DNA of 64,000 nt from Cryptomeria japonica (lineage: Eukaryota; Streptophyta; Pinopsida; Cupressales; Cupressaceae). Below are positions 1 through 11,050 of the stretch, piece after piece. Within the stretch, counting starts at the first letter, position 1, and every line of letters begins with the position of its first letter. Where the stretch lies: assembly GCF_030272615.1 (NCBI RefSeq), contig NC_081415.1, positions 372,351,009-372,415,008 on the forward strand, read 5' to 3'. A program made the position numbers and the translations under genes. A model generated the notes under the pieces. That model saw only the letters and a program-made list of their open reading frames with translations. It searched no databases and had not been told where the DNA came from.

Positions 1-2127
1 CTATTAGCTAGGAATTCTTCACTAGCTTGCTTAACAGTAAGGTCCATTTCTTGGCCCTTTAACTCACCATCATTCAAATCCATTTCAGTAGTAGGTGGCT
101 CTTCGGGCATCCCCTCTTGGGTCTCCTCATAGGTGTGGGCAATCTCACGGAGACTCCCTAGCTACAATAATTGTTCGGCCACAGCTTGTTCATCTCCAAT
201 GTGGATAGGAGACTGAGATGGAGAATATTGAGGCTCATCAGTTTCAATTTCCTTTCCCACTTTTTGTCTCTTAGGGGAATCCTGAATGTCAATGACATCT
301 TCAATTTTCCTATTCCCTTTTGAAGTGGAAGGCTCACCTGTCAGTAGCATCATCACAATGTACTTTGACCTTTTGTGCATTACATAGTCACCAGGTGGGA
401 TATCTCTAGCAAAGGCAGGCTTAGCCAATACCATCTTAGCCTTATCAGGATCATTTTGCATTATGGCCTCCCTCTTTTCTTTTAAAGTCTGCATGAGGTC
501 TTCAAAATAAAGAATCAAGAACTTAATTTTCTCCTCAAAGTTGAAGCTAGAGAGAGGATCATAGCTAGTGTCAAATTGATGGATAAAATCAAGGGCTTTC
601 TTATATGCAACCCACTTCTCCTTCCTCAATTCCTTCTCATCTAAGCTGAATTCATTTCTAATCAAATCTTCTAGGAACTGGAATTGATGAGGCCTACCTC
701 TGCACACTGCTCTTTTTCTAAACATGCCATTGAAAAAATCCTCGGGGTCTGCACATCTTGACACTGTAGTAGACAGCCTATATGGCTTAAATAATTCTTC
801 AAAATATTTCCATCCACCCTTAGTGATCACAAAATGATGAGCCATGGTCATAGTTGGGAAAATAGTCCCTTTACCTCTATTGGTTAGCTCTGCTTCTTGT
901 ACTCCCCCAATTTGTCTCAGGACTTCTGCAATCCCTATCTTCAATGGGACCTGATAGGGTAGTAAATAGGGGTGCCTCTAAATCCAAACACTCTAAAAAT
1001 AGTAGACACAAGGTACAAATATATGTCTCCCCAATTGTGAACAATCTCGATATCCTCTGCAAACTCCTTTGGTCTGAGAAACTCCAAAAGAGCCTTAGGA
1101 ATTCTAGGGTTTTCTTTGCATAGAAGAATCCTAATTTTAGATGCAAAGCATCTATCAAATTTTAGATAACTTGCATCCTCTCTATCCCAAGATAGAATAG
1201 TACTCCACAATTGCACTGGCATCTCCTCTTTATCCTTTATCTTGATCAGGTCCATTTCCTTTGAAAAATAATCAGCATCTTTGAACAAGAACATGTGCAT
1301 TAACATGGAATACCATCCAAATGGCCTATCCACCTTACCATTCTTGATTCCTATTAGCCCTTTATGAATTGCATCAGCAAGGTATGAGGCATAATCAAAT
1401 GTTACAACTAGGGAGGGGTTTAGAATTTGTGCAATCATTAACATATAATGGGTTGGCATATTCTTTTCAGTATCCTCTCCAAAGATCTGGCATAATGCCC
1501 AATACATACCTTTAGCTCTCAAAGTAAATAAGTTGAGAGAGAGTGGTTCCATTGTGTTGGGGCTTACAACTATTAACCCCCTATCTTTACAAAGAATTCT
1601 TTCAATAGGCCATTTCTAAGATGATCCCTTTAAGCGTTGTACACCTGGGCTAATGACTCAAAGTCAATAGGCTCTAACAAATTGGAGGACTCACTGAGTT
1701 TAAACACTTTCCTGTATTCATCTTCATTTATCTCAATCAAGACTGATCCCTTTATGTTCCTGATGCATCTTGCCACAGAGTCATAATTCTGTGCAATCAG
1801 GGCTAATAGATCTACATCCATAAAAACACTTGGGACCACAAGCTTTCCTACATCTTGTTCCCATATGCCATTCAAAGGAGCTGGGGAATTCCTCTGCCCA
1901 AAACCAACTTTGAATAGTCCTAAGCCTGACAATCCTATTTCAGGGTCCCTCAACCAATTACCCTTATCATAAAGGCCATCTTCGATTTTTAGACGAGGGT
2001 TCTTGGGTACTAGCTCTTTGGCGTTGGCCCCAGCATTGGTGGACATGGTTAATTGCTCTAAAAAATCATCACAGATATTTCGGTCCTGGTAATTCCCCTT
2101 CCCTGTTAATTCTCTTCTGGGTGCCAT
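1..2127 (-). pseudogene. Degraded ORF of an unrecognised repeat-associated protein, 5' end cut by copia-1
   Basis: Three collinear coding blocks run right to left: 2127-1630 (begins MAPRRELTG), 1552-941 and 944-162, the last continuing acidic and Q/E-rich toward the window edge. They lie in three different frames. The breaks are a TAA at 1630-1632 followed by a frameshift near 1560, and a one-base shift near 945-965 where the local reading changes from PIRSH-stop to a frame leading into KIGIAEVLRQIGG. The blocks look like one protein of at least about 700 residues. I see no RT, integrase, protease or zinc-knuckle motif and do not recognise the family; the acidic tail recalls the ORF at 32.0-33.5 kb in plan only. 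The ATG at 2125-2127 overlaps the TSD of copia-1, so everything upstream was moved 7.4 kb away. It could be a structural ORF of an old retroelement or a decayed host gene. Confidence 0.55.
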
Positions 2128-2128
2128 T

Positions 2129-3632
2129 TGATAACTTAATGATGAACAAATAGTACCAAACCAGTACTAAGAGGGGGGGTGAATAGGCACAGACAAAAAT
2201 ACAGTCCAAAACCGGTTTGACAACAGACACTTCAAATGACTGGCAGACAGTGACACTGGTTTGAAACAGAGTGCAACCGGTAAAGCTAAGAATGTCTCCG
2301 ACAAGCATTAACCGGTTACTCACTTAGCTTTTCACACAACTCGAGACTACACTACAATTTCACCCTTATGCATAAACAGGTGATCTATCATTAGATCATA
2401 ATAACAGCTAGTTCAACATGTTTTATTGATAGGCATAAAACATAGAACCATCATATGCTTGACAGACAATAGCAAAGCATCACAAGATAAAAGCATCACA
2501 CATGACATATTTTTCATGTGGAAACCCAACTGGGAAAAACCACGGTGGGGATGAATACCCACAAGCTATTTTTGAACTCTTTAGAAGTCCGCTCTGTTAG
2601 GAGCCTTGTCCGATTAGAGACATTACAAAAGGTTCTGCTAGGAACCGATCCTGATAGAGATCACCCGGTTAAGGGATGGCTACAATACCCGGTTAAGGGT
2701 TAAACCTTGTTAAAGGTTACCTTGTTAGAGGATTTCAAGAACTCAATAGCTAAAAGATTCTGAACTCAGTAGCTCTAAGTTACCCTGTTAAAGGATTTTC
2801 AGCAAGCCAGTTAAGGCTACCCTAGTAAGGGATTTTCCAACTGTTGAGGTGGTTAGAGATCAACAGGTATTACAATGATCTGGTAATAGCACTTAATGCC
2901 AATGCAAATCTGCTTAGGCTCCTCTTCACCTTCTGCACTTACACTCTGCAGGTATCACTTCTCTCCTTTTGGTCTGGCAAGAATCACGTATCCCTTCTCT
3001 TGGATACACACACACAACTTTTGCCAACAACATCAGAAAGAGACACAACATCGACTTTATAGGAAAACAGATAGATTGGTAGCATAAACCCTAAACCCTA
3101 AACCTATTAGGTTAAGGAATTCAAATGGCTCAATCCTAACCGTTGAGCACACTACATTAAATGCAGTAGATCTTGATCCACACTCAAGACATTCTCCATC
3201 GTCCATTTCCACCGATTTTATGGCGGCTGATAACCCATCACATGTTATCACCGTTTTACAGACTTCGCACATTCTCGAGGTAGATAGGAACAATCTCCCT
3301 CATGCAAGATCCTTCACGCACACAGGCTTGCGTGGCAACACGATCTATTCTTCTTTACAATGCTAACTCATCACACAATATCATCGGTTGAGCCACACAA
3401 GCTTGAAGCACATCAACCGGAAACCTTAAAGTTGAGACTACCAACCGGTAGTCATACAATACTTCCATATGTCGGTTCCCATAACTATATGCTGGTTCAT
3501 CATGAACAAGCACACCGCTTCACTTTGGCACAAATGTCGGTTCACAGTGTTATACCAGTTCTTCATCATATTGACATCAATGACAACATACTGTGTCATT
3601 ATGTCTTCATACTGGTTCACATAATGCCAACA
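2129..3632 (-). repeat. Copia-1 3' LTR
   Basis: The repeat begins TGATAACTTAATG and ends CCAACA on the plus strand, so in element orientation it begins TGTTGGCA. It matches 8042-9551 throughout. On the element strand a TATA-like CCTATAAAG lies at 3063-3055, and near the 5'-LTR-end side there is a poly-C run followed by CTCTTA, a motif also seen in copia-2. A short CCCTAAA-type run is present near 3087-3105. Confidence 0.93.
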
Positions 3633-3645
3633 ATCTCCCCCTTTG
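3633..3645 (-). other. Copia-1 polypurine tract
   Basis: On the element strand the sequence is CAAAGGGGGAGAT immediately before the 3' LTR start TGTTGGCA. This is the expected position for the plus-strand primer, and copia-2 has the same tract at 28329-28340. Confidence 0.9.
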
Positions 3646-3875
3646 GCATTGATGGCAATATACAAAGATATCTCTCCGCTTCACATCTTCTCCCCCAATT
3701 TCTGCAGATATCTTCTCTGCTTCACATCTTCTCCCCCTTTGACAACAATACCAAAGTGGAGGCACAAGCTACCCTATTCCATTATGTTGCTCCCCCTGAG
3801 GAGTAGCATCCTTCAACACATCAATCCAAAATAAATTTGACTATGAAATATCTGACTGATGTGGAGCATATGCTT

Positions 3876-6800
3876 TTAGTTCACCTCCTGAAGGGGCAAT
3901 ACCCCTAATTCACCTCTTAAGTATATGAATGTAGTCTTTGGGAGAGGCTTGTTGAATATGTCTGCTAACTGCTCTTTACTGGAAACATGCTCCAGTGCAA
4001 TCTCTTTGTTCTGAACCTTTTCCCTCAAGAAATGATACTTAAGCTCAAAGTGCTTGGTTCTAGAATGCAAAACTGGATTCTTGGAGATATTAATTGCACT
4101 AGTGTTGTCACAAAATATACTTACCGGTCCAGATACAGGAACTTTGAAGCCATTCAATACATTCTTCATCCAAATTGTCTTAGTGTTGTTCATGAAAGCT
4201 GCAACATACTCTGCTTCTGTTGTAGACTGAGAGATACAACTCTGCTTTTTACTCATCCATGAGACCAGTCTACCACCAAGGAAGAATGCACCACCCGTTG
4301 TGCTCTTTCGGTCATCTACATTACCAACCCAATCAGCATCTGTGAACACTTTCAGGTTAAAATCATTATTGTATGGATACCATAACCCATAGTCAATAGT
4401 TCCTTTCAGATACCTAAGAATCTGCTTGACTGCAACCAAGTGGGATTCTCTTGGACTTTTCTGGAATCTTGCAGTAATGCCAACTGCATGTGCAATATCT
4501 GGTCTGCTATGCACTACATAATGCAACTTACCAATCATTGATTAGTATTCCTTCTCATCAACCAATGCAGAGTCATCCTCTTTGGATAGTTTACAACCGG
4601 TCACCATCGGTGTACCAACCGGTTTTCTATCTTCCATGCCAAAGGTCTTCAACACCTCTTTGACATACTTGGACTGAGTGATAAAGATTCCATCCTTCAT
4701 CTGCTAGATCTGCAGTCCAATGAAGAACTTAATCTCCCCTATGAGTGACATCTCAAACTCTTTCTTCATCTCATCTACAAATTCATGACTCATCTTGTCA
4801 TCTCCACCAAAGATAATGTCATCAACAAATACCTCACAGATCAGGATCTGATCTCCTTCAGACTTCAAGTAGATATTGCTATCTTCACTTGTTCTCTCAA
4901 ATCCAATCTTCACAAGATGGGAATGCAGGCGTTCATACCATGCTCTAGGTGTCTGCTTTAGCCCATATAAGGCTTTATGTAGCCTACATACCATGTCACT
5001 GTCTTCAGATAGGGAAAACCCATTTGGTTGCTCTATATACACCTCCTCTTCAAGTACACCATTTAGGAATGTAGATTTTACATCCATTTGATATACTTTG
5101 AAGCCTTTAAAAGTTGCATATGCAAGAAGCATACGAACTCCTTCCAATCTGGCTACAGAAGCAAAGGTTTCTCCATAGTCTTCTCCTTCTTGAGCATATC
5201 CTTTGCATACCAATCTGGCTTTGTTTCTAATCACTGTGCCATCCTCATTCAGCTTATTTCTGAAGACCCATTTGGTACCAATGACATTTTTATGCTCTGG
5301 TCTGGGTACCAAAGACCATGTACCATTTTTCTCTATCTAGTCAAGTTTTTCTTCCATTGCCTTGATCCAGTCTTCATCTTTATGTGCCTCTTTAAATGAT
5401 TTAGGCTCAAATTCAGAGATCATACATGAGTTTTCTCTGACCTTTCTTCTTGTAAGGATTACTGCATCCTTATCTCCTATGATCTGATTAGGATCATGAT
5501 TCATCTTGACATACCGAGGAATGGTCTTGATAGATTCCTCTTGCTTTTCTTCTTCATCCTCATCTCCATCAGTATCAGCATCTACATCTGTCGGTGTAGG
5601 AACACTGTTACTGGTACTCGGTTGACTAACAATCGGCTCCCATAAGGTTGCAACCGATTCATTTACTGCTTGCTCACTATCGGTTTCCTTAGTTTTCTCT
5701 GAGGTTTCATCAACTCTTACATTGATGCTTTCCATAATTGTCTGAGTCCTATTGTTGAAACACTTGAGAGCTTTGCTCTTGGTGGAATATCCAAGGAATA
5801 TTCTCTCATCACATTTCGGATCAAATTTGCTCTGGTGTTCACTCCTCTTGATGTAACATTTGCTACCAAACACTCTAAAGTAGCTAACAATAGGTGTCTT
5901 ACCGGTCCAATACTCATAAGGAGTTTTCTCCTTACCTTTCTTGATGAGTACCTGGTTCATTGTGTAGACTGTAGTGCTCACCGCTTCTCTCCAAAAGGTG
6001 TGAGCTACCTTTCCTTGAATCAACATGGTTCTAGATGCTTCAACCATAGTCCGGTTATTCCTCTCTGCCAAGCTATTCTACTGTGGAGTCCGGGGGGCGG
6101 ACAATTGCCTCTTGATGCCATGTTCTTCACAGTACTTGTTGAATTCACCGGAAGTGAATTCCCCTCCTTGATCAGTTCTCAGGCACTTGATCCTTTTCCT
6201 GCTTTCCTTCTCCACTAAAGCTTTGAAATCTTTGAACTTTATGAAGGCTTCAGACTTGTCTTTCAAGAATGTGACCCACATCATTCTTGAGCAGTCATCA
6301 GTAAGAATCGTGAAGTACCTATCACCCTGCACACTTCTAGTTTTCATGGGACCACACAAATCAGTATGCACAAGATCAAGCAAGTTGTCAGCAGTGAAAA
6401 ATTTACCTTTAAAGGTTGAGGAAGACATTTTCCCCAATTTACACTCTCTACACAAGGTATTATCCAGTTTTCTTAGCATCGGCAACCCTCTAACTACCTT
6501 GATCTTACTGGCCTTTACAATGTTATCAAAGTTTACATGGCAGAGTCTCCTATGCCATATCCAGCTATCATCAAATTTATCCATAAGACATGTACTTATA
6601 TTTGCATTCAGATGAAATAGGTTACCTTTGGTCTACATGTCGGTGGCCACCAACTCACCATTCTTTCCTTTGATTCTGCAAATTCCATTCTTGAATTTCA
6701 GAGTGAGGCCACTGTCATTCAGCTGGGCAACACTCAGAAGGTTGTGTCTGAGACCATCAACCCAATATACATTGTCAACACTACTCTTTCCATTCAGAGA

Positions 6801-7970
6801 GATGGACCCTCTGCCTTTGACCATGCATGGTGCATCATTGCCAAAGCGAACCACACCACCATCATACTCCTCCAAGGATAAAAACTTGCTCCGGTCACCA
6901 GTCATATGGTGAGAACAGCCACTGTCAATGATCCACTCATTGGAATTATCAAACCGGGGGACAAGAGTCTTCTTGTCTGACACATCTTCCTTGACAGCAA
7001 CAAACACAATATCTTCATTTTCTTCATCCTCTGATTCTTCATCTGTGACACCTTCATCAACTGCCACAAAACAGTTTCTCTGGTTTCCTCCTTTGAATTT
7101 CTTGAACCTTTCCGGTTTGTCCTTGTTGTCGCCTTTAGGACAATTTACAGCAATATGTCCTATCTGGTTGCAAGAAAAGTATTTCAAAGGTAGCTTACCT
7201 TTGTATTTGTTGGTTCTTTTAGGAAGTTTCTTGGCAAAGAGAGCTTCAAATGCCATCAAAATCTCCTCATCATCCATTTCACTGCTATGTCTTGGTTCAC
7301 CACTAGCGCTAGCTTCTTTTCCTTTTCTGGATGGTATAGCAGAAGCTTTAAAAGCTGATTCAGTCTTTTGAACACTGCCATCAAAACTATTTAGCTCATA
7401 AGCTGTCAACTTTTCTATGATGGAATCTAAGGATACCTTAGTCTTGTCTATTGATCTCAACTCCTGAATAGCAACAACCCTTATTGCATAGACCGGCAAT
7501 AGGGATCTCAGGACTTTGCTTACAACAGTGGCATCTTCTATTTTACCACCTATACTCTTGATATCTCCAACAACGGTTTTGATCCTTATTCCATACTGTT
7601 GAATGGTCTCACCTTCAACCATCCACATATCTTCAAACTTCCCTCTAAGGCTTTCTTCCTTAGCTTGTTTTACATGCTCATCACCACCATAGATATTTTC
7701 AAGAGTGTCCCATACCTATTTGGGATTTACCTTATCCTGAACATCAATAAACTCAATGTCAGATAAACTATTGATTAGGGCTTCCATGACTTGCCCATTC
7801 TCCTGCATCTCTCTCTTTTGGTCATCGGTAAGGGTACCGGTAGGAGCAACATAGACAATCTCAACATAGCTCCAGTGTTGAGCACCCATGCTTCTGATGA
7901 ATATCTTCATTCTGTCTTTCCATATACTGAAATTTTCTCTATTAAACTTTGGACCTTCCCTCTTCATCAT
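3876..7970 (-). pseudogene. Copia-1 gag-pol polyprotein with multiple stop codons
   Basis: One frame runs from ATG 7970 to the stop at 3876. Domains in order: gag (7970 to about 7190; UBN2-like, with FNRENFSIWKDRM near the start); a zinc knuckle whose first Cys is replaced by Tyr (YFSCNQIGHIAVNCP); protease (IIDSGCSHHM, about 6930); integrase (H2C2 HRRLCHVN...C..C, then D-D-E with [20 protein letters not shown] and AERNNRT, 6584-5337); RT (5312-4704, FVDDIIF); RNase H (4538-3876, FTDADW, SQSTTEAEY, FCDNTSAINI). In-frame stops at 7716, 6633, 6078-6080 (just after APRTPQ), 5337, 4704 and one just upstream of 4538 interrupt otherwise aligned sequence; comparison with copia-2 shows most sit where glutamine or arginine is expected. 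It cannot make an active polyprotein. Confidence 0.93.
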
Positions 7971-8027
7971 TAGACTAGGATCTTTACCTCAAGTGGTTAA
8001 GCTTATAGCACAGAGGACCTGGAGAAT

Positions 8028-8041
8028 GCTCTGATACCAAT
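8028..8041 (-). other. Copia-1 primer binding site (initiator Met tRNA)
   Basis: The element strand reads ATTGGTATCAGAGC directly after the 5' LTR end. TGGTATCAGAGC is the standard plant copia site complementary to the 3' end of initiator tRNA-Met. Confidence 0.95.
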
Positions 8042-9551
8042 TGATAACTTAATGATGAATGAATAGTACCAAACCGGTAGTGAGAGGGGGGGGGTGAATC
8101 AGTACAGACAAAAATACAGTCCAAAACTGGTTTGACAGCAGACACTTCAAATGACTGGCAGATAGTGACACCGGTTTGAAATAGAGTGCAACCGGTAAAG
8201 CTAAGAATGTCTGAGACAAGCATTAACCGGTTACTCACTTAGCTTTTCACACAACTCGAGACTACACTACCATTTCACCCTTATGCATGAACAGGTGATC
8301 TATCATCAGATCATAATAACAGCTAGTTCAACATGTTTTATTGACAAGCATAAAACACAGAACCATCATATGCTTGACAAACAATAGCAAAGCATCACAA
8401 GATAAAAGCATCACACATAACACACATATTTTTCAGGTGGAAACCCAATTGGGAAAAACCACGGTGGGGATGAATACCCACAAGCTGTTTTTGAACTCTT
8501 TAGAAGTCCGCTCTATCAGGAGCCTTGTCCGGTTAGAGACATTACAAAAGGTTCTGCTAGGAACCGATCCTGTTAGAGATCATCCGGTTAAGGGATGGCT
8601 ACAATACCTGGTTAAGGGTTAAACCCTGTTAAAGGTTACCTTGTTAAAGGATTTCAAGAACTCAATAGCTAAAGGATTCCGAACTCAGTAGCTCTGAGTT
8701 ACCCTGTTAAAGGATTTTCAGCAAGCCGGTTAAGGCTACCCTAGTAAGGGATTTTCCAACTGTTGAGGTGGTTAGAGATCAACAGGTATTACAATGATCT
8801 GGTAACAGCACTCAATGCCAATGCAAATCCTCTTAGGCTCCTCTTCACCTTCTGCACTTACACTCTGTAGGTATCACTTCTCTCCTTTTGGTCTGGCAAG
8901 AATCACGTATCCCTTCTCTTGGATACACACACACAACTTTTTCCAACAACATCAGAAAGAAACATAACATCGACTTTATAGGAAAACAGATAAGTCGGTA
9001 GCATAAACCCTAAACCCTAAACCTGTTAGGTTAAGGAATTCAAATGGTTCAATCCTGACCGTTGAGCACACTGCATTAAATGTAGCAGATCTTGATCCAC
9101 ACTCAAGACATTCTCCATCGTCCATTTCCACCAATTTTATGGCGGCTGATAACCCATCACATGTTATCACCGTTTTACAGACTCCACACATTCCTGAGGT
9201 AGATAGGAACAATCTCCCTCATGCAAGATCCTTCATGCACACAGGCTTGCGTGGCAACACGATCTGTTCTTCTTTACAATTCTAACTCATCACACAATAT
9301 CATCGGTTGAGTCACACAGGCTTGAAGCACATCAACCGAAAACCTTAAAGTTGAGACTACCAACCGGTAGTCATACAATTCTTCCATATGCCGATTCCCA
9401 TAACTATATGTCGATTCATCATGAACAAGCACACTGCTTCACTTTGGCACAAATGTCGGTTCACAGTGTTATACCAGTTCTTCATCATATTGACATCAAT
9501 GACAACATACAGTGTCATTATGTCCTCATACCAGTCCACATAATTCCAACA
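8042..9551 (-). repeat. Copia-1 5' LTR
   Basis: This is the right-hand copy of the 1.5-kb direct repeat. On the element strand a TATA-like CCTATAAAG is at 8982-8974, and a poly-C run followed by CTCTCA lies shortly before the 3' end. Transcription of copia-1 would start here and run leftward. The outer boundary is fixed by TSD CCATT at 9552-9556. Confidence 0.93.
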
Positions 9552-9556
9552 CCATT

Positions 9557-11050
9557 CTGGTCAAACAATTATACCACTAGAAGCTAGCACAAACCTCCAA
9601 TGAAGTAATTCACACATCAGTATTTGAGAACAAACCAAGAGTTATCAAGAAAAGCACAGAAAACCTGATTATTCACCTGAAAAAAATCGCCCTGCAACAA
9701 TTCGCTCTGCAACAAACTTTGATGAAACAATATTTAGCAATCAAGTTGATGCGGACTCAATAGGACAAGTTGGCATTTAAGTTTTTTGGAAATTAACTCC
9801 GCATGCTTTGGCTTTCTTTTCAGAATTGAATTCGCCAAATTGAATTCAAAACTGGCTCCAACGGGTCATAATTTATCTAAGTCTTTCCTCTGTTTCGCTC
9901 CTTCGCTGTGTCGCAGAACATAAAACTTGTGCTCTTTTCTTTCGTGAAACAATGCCGGTCGTTGGATCACGAGAACTTACATCACCTTTATCTCCGTTTT
10001 ATCTCTTTGCTTTAGTGTCGGGCCCTACCTCCTTTTCGCCACTTCGCGGACTTTAAAAGTCGTTCACTTTTCCTTTGCGAGGCCACGCCAAGCGTTAGAT
10101 CAAACTCAAATCACCCGACCTTTAACTCCAACTGGGACTGTCAATTTTACTTACTAACCGCGCCTCATCTTAACGGCTAACGGTTTTTCACCATTTCGTT
10201 GAAGTTAAGCTGCGAGCATCTTCGGGCCACGAAACAACGAGAAGCGTTGGATCAATCTTGAGATGAATGCCTTTTAAGCGGGCCCTTTATCCGAGAATTA
10301 CTTACCCCACTTGTTCTCCGGTTAAAAAACGCCACATGACAGTCGGTCAATAGCCCTGGAAACTACCCTGGGTTCCACCTTTGATCTGCCACATGCTATC
10401 TTTATTATTCCCACATAACTGTTGGTTACACCTAGGCAGGCCCTCAACCACTTTTAAAACCACGTGTCACCCGACACATCACTATCGAGCTCTACAAAAA
10501 GCGGCAGCTGTTATGCCACATCACACCTTCGTGTGATCTCCACCTGTCTTTCACGACTTCGCGAACATTATTCTTCGTTTGGCTTGCAACCACGAAACTA
10601 CGAGAACAGCTAGATCAAAACAGACCTTATCTGCTTTTAGCTTCATGCCCTGCCTATCCCTTGGGCCCACCAGCCTTTTCGCTATTTCACTGAAAGTAGA
10701 ACTCATGCATCTCCCAACCACGAATCAACGCGAGTCGTTGATCTCTTTCCAACCCGATCATTCTTTAACCAGAGAAGATCGCTTGTCTCGGGGACCCACC
10801 AAAACCGTTTGCCATTTCGCGAAGGTTAAAACATGTTTAGCTTGATCTCACGAAACCACGTCATTTGTCCGATCAGATGAAACTTGATCGGTGTTTAGCT
10901 TCAGTCCAAACCTATATGTCGGGTCCACTTTTGCCTTTCGCTACTTCGCGGAAGCTAACTTTCGAGCACCTTTTGGTCATGAATCAACGCGGGTCGTCAG
11001 ATCAACAGAAAGTTGCATGATGCTTATAAGGCCCGACAGACATTATAAAA
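9557..11050. repeat. CpG-rich degenerate tandem repeat, unit about 130 bp
   Basis: From about 9880 two landmarks recur alternately. One resembles TTCGC-ACTTCGCGGAAGTTA (near 10038, 10191, 10554, 10677, 10812, 10938). The other resembles CACGAAACAACG-GCGTTGGATCAA (near 9943, 10080, 10227, 10589, 10718, 10847, 10979). Adjacent spacings are about 123-153 bp with a diverged stretch at 10300-10540. The segment is visibly richer in CG dinucleotides than its surroundings. Before copia-1 inserted it lay directly upstream of the ORF at 1-2127, so it may be that ORF's leader, promoter or LTR. No convincing coding frame is present; bases 9557-9880 show nothing recognisable. Confidence 0.6.

Larger units (their letters stand above)
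2129..9551 (-). mobile_element. Copia-1: full-length but decayed Ty1/copia LTR retrotransposon, minus orientation
   Basis: Two direct repeats of about 1.5 kb (2129-3632 and 8042-9551), each TG...CA, enclose gag, protease, integrase, RT and RNase H in copia order on the minus strand. The 5-bp TSD CCATT is exact on both sides (2124-2128 and 9552-9556). An initiator-Met-tRNA primer site follows the 5' LTR and a polypurine tract precedes the 3' LTR. The polyprotein frame is continuous but has at least six in-frame stops. The LTR pair differs at many scattered positions by eye, so the insertion is not recent. The target site was the ATG of the ORF at 1-2127. Confidence 0.95.

Noticed and set aside
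3080-3106. Telomere-like CCCTAAA copies (also near 9005 and 11213)
   Set aside because: Only two to three units, within LTRs or AT-rich DNA; too short to be interstitial telomere sequence.
2518-3834. Small open frames inside the copia-1 LTRs (similar ones at 8341-9587)
   Set aside because: They differ between the two LTRs in start and stop and have no motif; chance frames in regulatory repeats.
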